This document shows, in pieces, positions 61,174-64,000 of a stretch of 64,000 nucleotides of DNA. The notes below the pieces were generated by a model that was given only the letters and a program-made list of their open reading frames with translations, did not search any database and had not been told where the DNA came from. The position numbers and the translations under genes were made by a program. Position 1 is the stretch's first letter, and the number at the start of each line of letters is the position of its first letter. The DNA lies in NCBI RefSeq assembly GCF_045862745.1, contig NZ_BQXN01000009.1, forward strand, positions 1 through 64,000, given 5' to 3'. The stretch is from Furfurilactobacillus entadae. GTDB taxonomy: Bacteria > Bacillota > Bacilli > Lactobacillales > Lactobacillaceae.

Positions 61174-61821
61174 GTGAGCGTTCAATTTATCTCAGAAGTC
61201 GCCGTCGAAAATTACACAACGGTTCCCGCCGCCATTGCTGCTGGTGCAAACCGGATCGAACTAAACGATAACTTAGCCGTTGGCGGAACAACCGTTAGTC
61301 GTGGGGTGATGAGTGAAACAGCTCGTTACGCCGGTGAACACCATGTTCCTGTCACGGCCATGATTCGCCCCCGGGGCGGTGACTTCGTGTACAACGATAC
61401 CGAAATCAAAATCATGGAAGCAGACCTCTTTTCCGCGCAAGAATTGGGACTGGATGGCGTTGCCTTTGGTGCGCTCACGCCTGATCACAAACTCGATGTC
61501 GATGCGTTGGAACAGTTGATTGCCGCAGCTAGCGGCATGAGTCTAACGTTCCACATGGCGTTTGATGAACTCGCGCCTGCTGACCAGTTAACCGCCATTG
61601 ACTGGCTTGTGGATCATGATTTTGACCGCATCTTGACACACGGAGGACCACTGACCGCGCCCATTAGTGACCACCTTGATCACCTTCAGGCGCTGATTAC
61701 CGCGGCGGCTGGGCGCATCACGATTCTTCCAGGCGGTGGTATTACGGCTGAAAACGCAGCTACCATTGCGGAAACACTTCAAGTCCACGCGCTTCACGGA
61801 ACAAAGGTTATTGACTACTAA
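61174..61821 (+). CDS. cutC: CutC-family protein
   Basis: A 215-residue TIM-barrel protein. Landmarks are EVAVENYTTVPAAIAAGANR at the N-terminus, VTAMIRPRGGDFVY near 65, LTFHMAFDEL near 128 and ILPGGGITAENA near 185. CutC proteins were named for copper homeostasis; their biochemical role is unsettled. AAAGGAG lies before a GTG start at 61174. It is probably cotranscribed with pgl. Confidence 0.9.
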   Translation: MSVQFISEVAVENYTTVPAAIAAGANRIELNDNLAVGGTTVSRGVMSETARYAGEHHVPVTAMIRPRGGDFVYNDTEIKIMEADLFSAQELGLDGVAFGALTPDHKLDVDALEQLIAAASGMSLTFHMAFDELAPADQLTAIDWLVDHDFDRILTHGGPLTAPISDHLDHLQALITAAAGRITILPGGGITAENAATIAETLQVHALHGTKVIDY

Positions 61822-61866
61822 CTAACCGATCATTTGTAACCTGCTGTCATCCACGTTCACGTTGAT

Positions 61867-61914
61867 CATGTAAAAAGGCTGTTATCCTCACTGGGATAAC
61901 AGCCTTTTTACATG
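61867..61914. terminator. Bidirectional terminator with 21-bp perfect stem
   Basis: Positions 61867-61887 are the exact reverse complement of 61894-61914, with a 6-nt loop and T runs both ways. It separates cutC from the converging small gene. Confidence 0.9.
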
Positions 61915-61924
61915 AGTTGTTGTT

Positions 61925-62143
61925 TTAGTTTGTCCGGCGGAGTTGCCAATCCAGCCCTAATAAGCTCGCCGTGGTCACCAGTCGATCCGGGAGTGTACAT
62001 TTTGCCACCGCGGAGTCCGTTCCTTGATCAGACGTCAGGTCAAACTGAAAGTACCCGCTCCCTAGCTCTTCGGTCGTAACACGATAGTGACCAATTTCCG
62101 CTTCATCAACGTGTTCTTCGCCATCACAAATCAGTTCTGTCAT
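61925..62143 (-). CDS. Small protein of unknown function
   Basis: A 72-residue acidic, soluble protein (MTELICDGEEHVDEAEIGHY, later GSGYFQFDLTSDQGTDSA). No family was recognised. Support for a real gene is AGGATGGG before the ATG and a strong terminator just after the stop. It is monocistronic. Confidence 0.6.
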   Translation of the reverse strand: MTELICDGEEHVDEAEIGHYRVTTEELGSGYFQFDLTSDQGTDSAVAKCTLPDRLVTTASLLGLDWQLRRTN

Positions 62144-62278
62144 TTATTAACCCATCCTTGCCATAATTGTATTTATTCTATGTTATTTGTAAATTAATAA
62201 TTAGGTAGTATAGCACTAATCTACACCCGGTCAGCCGTTCACCCAAAATTCATTCAGGATCATAACAAATCTTAACTA

Positions 62279-62325
62279 AAAGGATTACAAGTCCACCCCC
62301 GTGGTCTTGTAATCCCCTTTTTTAA
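62279..62325. terminator. Terminator at the end of the nadK-rluA-type operon
   Basis: GGATTACAAG pairs with CTTGTAATCC around a GC-rich loop. A T run follows on the plus strand and a shorter one (TTTTAG) on the minus strand. It lies 7 bp after the synthase stop. Confidence 0.7.
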
Positions 62326-62331
62326 TTCTGC

Positions 62332-63234
62332 TTATTCACTTGCTGCTAATAATTGAACAATATCTTGCGCCGGGGCCACATGCACCGTTTGTTCCTGCCC
62401 CACAAAGGGGTCAAAGAAACGAATATCGGTGCAGGCAAGCGCCTGCCGCTCGATTCCCCAATCTAACGGGCCCTCGTACAGCTCGTCACCAACCAAGGGG
62501 TGCCCAATACTGCTAAAATGCACGCGGATTTGGTGCGTTCGCCCGGTGTGTAACCGCACTTTGACAACCGTGAACCGGGCTGTCTCATTGAGTACCCAAA
62601 ATTCGGTGTGCGCACTCTGCCCAGTGGGCCCCGTTGTTCGTTTAACAAACGACGTCTCATCCCGCAAGATTGGCGCGGTGATGTCACCGTGCGCTGGCAA
62701 GCCGACACCGGCCACCACCGCAAGGTACGTTTTGGCCATGCTGTGATCCTTCAATTGTTTATCCAACACCGAATGAGCCATATGATGTTTACCAAACAAA
62801 ACGATGCCGCTGGTCCCCTTATCCAGTCGGGTCACAATGTGGGGCACCTGGAGGGCCATCCCGTGTGTGATGAAGTAGCCCTTTACTCGGTTGACCATCG
62901 TGTCATTGCCATAATGGTGCGCCGGAACGGACGCCACCCCCGCCGGCTTATTCACAATTAAAAAGTTGTCATCCTCGGCAACAATCGTTAACGGGGCGTC
63001 AGAAATCGCAACCGCCGCGTTAGCCGGTTCCGGTGGTAATGTGATGGTCACCACGTCTTGTGGTTGCACCAGATCCACACTCCACGCCGGCACATGGTTA
63101 ATCTGCATGCTTCCACCATGAAACTTGATTTGAATCAAAACGGCGTGAGAAACCCCGTGAGCGCTTAAAAACGTCCCCAGTTTGACCGGTTCATCCCCCT
63201 GATGACGCCACTCAAACTGCAATGGATACGCCAT
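62332..63234 (-). CDS. RluA-family pseudouridine synthase
   Basis: A 300-residue enzyme. The catalytic aspartate sits in VTRLDKGTSGIVLF near residue 138, after the VNKPAGVASVPAHH motif. LHTGRTHQIRVHF and GHPLVGDELYEG follow. Family members make pseudouridine in rRNA or tRNA; which site is not evident. Its ATG overlaps the nadK stop by one base (TAATG), the usual Firmicute arrangement. Confidence 0.9.
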   Translation of the reverse strand: MAYPLQFEWRHQGDEPVKLGTFLSAHGVSHAVLIQIKFHGGSMQINHVPAWSVDLVQPQDVVTITLPPEPANAAVAISDAPLTIVAEDDNFLIVNKPAGVASVPAHHYGNDTMVNRVKGYFITHGMALQVPHIVTRLDKGTSGIVLFGKHHMAHSVLDKQLKDHSMAKTYLAVVAGVGLPAHGDITAPILRDETSFVKRTTGPTGQSAHTEFWVLNETARFTVVKVRLHTGRTHQIRVHFSSIGHPLVGDELYEGPLDWGIERQALACTDIRFFDPFVGQEQTVHVAPAQDIVQLLAASE

Positions 63235-64000
63235 TATAAAACGTCTCCAATAAAGGATTCACGAACGCGTTCCCAAAACGCCGTGTGCCGATACTCCGCA
63301 AAATAAATGCGCTGCTCAGAAACACGAAACGTAATTTCCTTGATCAATCGTTCTGGCGTTTGAAATTGGTCACAAGTGATGGCAAAGTTATCGGCATCCT
63401 CAGAGCGTAAGGTCACCCATTCATCCTTGCCGATCACAAAAGAAGCCCCCAACGTCCGGAAGACCCGGTTATTAATGGACGCAATCTCAGCTATTTGGAT
63501 GGCCTCAATTTCTGGATGTAAAACGGCCCCACCCAGGGATTTATTGTAGCCAGTTGACCCTGTTGGCGTTGAAAAACACAGGCCATCACCACGGAATCGT
63601 TCAAAAAGCTGATCCTTAATGTAAACATCGCAAACCAACGTTTTGGCGGCTTTTTTAACGGTTGCTTCGTTTAACGCTAAGAACTGACGTGGCTGTGTTT
63701 CACCCTTATACGTGATGTTAATATCCAGTAGTGGATAACTCACACTTTCGCCGTTGTCATGCGTTAAGCTGGAAACCAGTTGGTCAATCTCATAATCGCG
63801 CCAGTCTGTGTAAAAACCTAAGTGTCCCGTATGTAACCCGACAAACCGAACGTGGGCAAGCATTGCTCGGTAATGGTGAAACGCGGATAACATGGTGCCA
63901 TCACCGCCGACCGAAACCACAATGTCCGGATTTTTATCATCAATGCTTAAATTGGCCTTATTTAACGCCACCGTCAGTTTTTCAATGACAGCCCGCGTTG
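63234..64000 (-). CDS. nadK: NAD kinase, 5' end outside the window
   Basis: At least 255 residues of an NAD kinase, which makes NADP. The GGDGT motif is in VVSVGGDGTMLSAFH, the catalytic region LNEATVKKAAKT and the glycine-rich FSTPTGSTGYNKSLGGAVLHP. The frame stays open to the right edge, with codons reading TRAVIEKLTVALNK, so the true start lies beyond 64000. A GTG at 63971 is internal and lacks a ribosome site. Confidence 0.93.
   Translation of the reverse strand, partial: TRAVIEKLTVALNKANLSIDDKNPDIVVSVGGDGTMLSAFHHYRAMLAHVRFVGLHTGHLGFYTDWRDYEIDQLVSSLTHDNGESVSYPLLDINITYKGETQPRQFLALNEATVKKAAKTLVCDVYIKDQLFERFRGDGLCFSTPTGSTGYNKSLGGAVLHPEIEAIQIAEIASINNRVFRTLGASFVIGKDEWVTLRSEDADNFAITCDQFQTPERLIKEITFRVSEQRIYFAEYRHTAFWERVRESFIGDVL

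Noticed and set aside
1..64000. CRISPR arrays, tRNA or rRNA genes, prophage
   Set aside because: No regularly spaced direct repeats, no cloverleaf-like or rRNA-like stretches, and no phage structural genes were found on either strand.

Overview
The window is chromosomal DNA of a low-to-mid GC Firmicute. It is almost certainly a member of the Lactobacillaceae related to Lactiplantibacillus, Levilactobacillus or Secundilactobacillus. The evidence is the order mraZ-rsmH-ftsL-pbpB-mraY-murD-murG-divIB-ftsA-ftsZ-sepF-yggT-ylmH-divIVA-ileS, followed by csp, nudix, mtnN, a cysteine desulfurase, DUF1831 and mnmA, together with T-box leaders and AGGAGG-type ribosome binding sites. No rRNA, tRNA or CRISPR array was found. 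Most genes lie on the minus strand.

Left edge (1-4.9 kb) is the accessory part. It holds the 5' end of an IS3-like transposase with a hairpin just upstream, a broken AbrB/MazE-like fragment, and an AT-rich, minus-strand type VII secretion (T7SS) effector cassette. In transcription order the cassette is a DUF5082/YwqH-like helper, a WXG100-sized helper, an LXG-domain toxin with a glycine-rich hydrophobic C-terminal segment, a DUF443 membrane protein, a second DUF443 gene split by an in-frame stop, a DUF4176 protein, and a third DUF443 gene. This resembles the staphylococcal TspA/TsaI membrane-depolarising toxin and immunity pair, but in LXG format with three immunity-like genes. No secretion machinery (EssC and partners) is present in the window.

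5.2-24.3 kb carries nucleoside and pentose metabolism and mixed functions. The deo operon deoC-deoB-deoD-deoR-pdp has repeat operators at its promoter. It is followed by a SigH/ComX-like sigma factor, a transaldolase-like aldolase, an M20 deacylase, a Cof-type HAD phosphatase, a cytosine deaminase, an orphan HicB-like protein, NAD-type 6-phosphogluconate dehydrogenase, a universal stress protein, a secreted protein of unknown function, the methionine transporter metQNI under a Met T-box, an aldo/keto reductase and a divergent Prs paralogue.

24.5-35.3 kb holds an MFS exporter, recD2, a TPR protein and a histidine phosphatase, apparently one operon. Next come mnmA and a sulfur/SAM-recycling operon (csp-nudix-small membrane protein-mtnN-cysteine desulfurase-DUF1831) and a small XRE regulator. 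The cysteine desulfurase is a plausible sulfur donor for MnmA.

35.4-57 kb is the division and wall (dcw) cluster. It starts from MraZ with a 10-bp-phased GTGG operator and runs to divIVA and the T-box-controlled ileS, with one terminator inside it between divIB and ftsA. Outside mraZ lie DUF3397, corA, a 40-residue DUF4044 protein and ftsK.

57-64 kb holds the RNA methyltransferases trmL and rlmA, an AI-2E family permease, 6-phosphogluconolactonase, cutC, a small unknown protein, an RluA-family pseudouridine synthase and the 3' part of nadK, which runs off the right edge.
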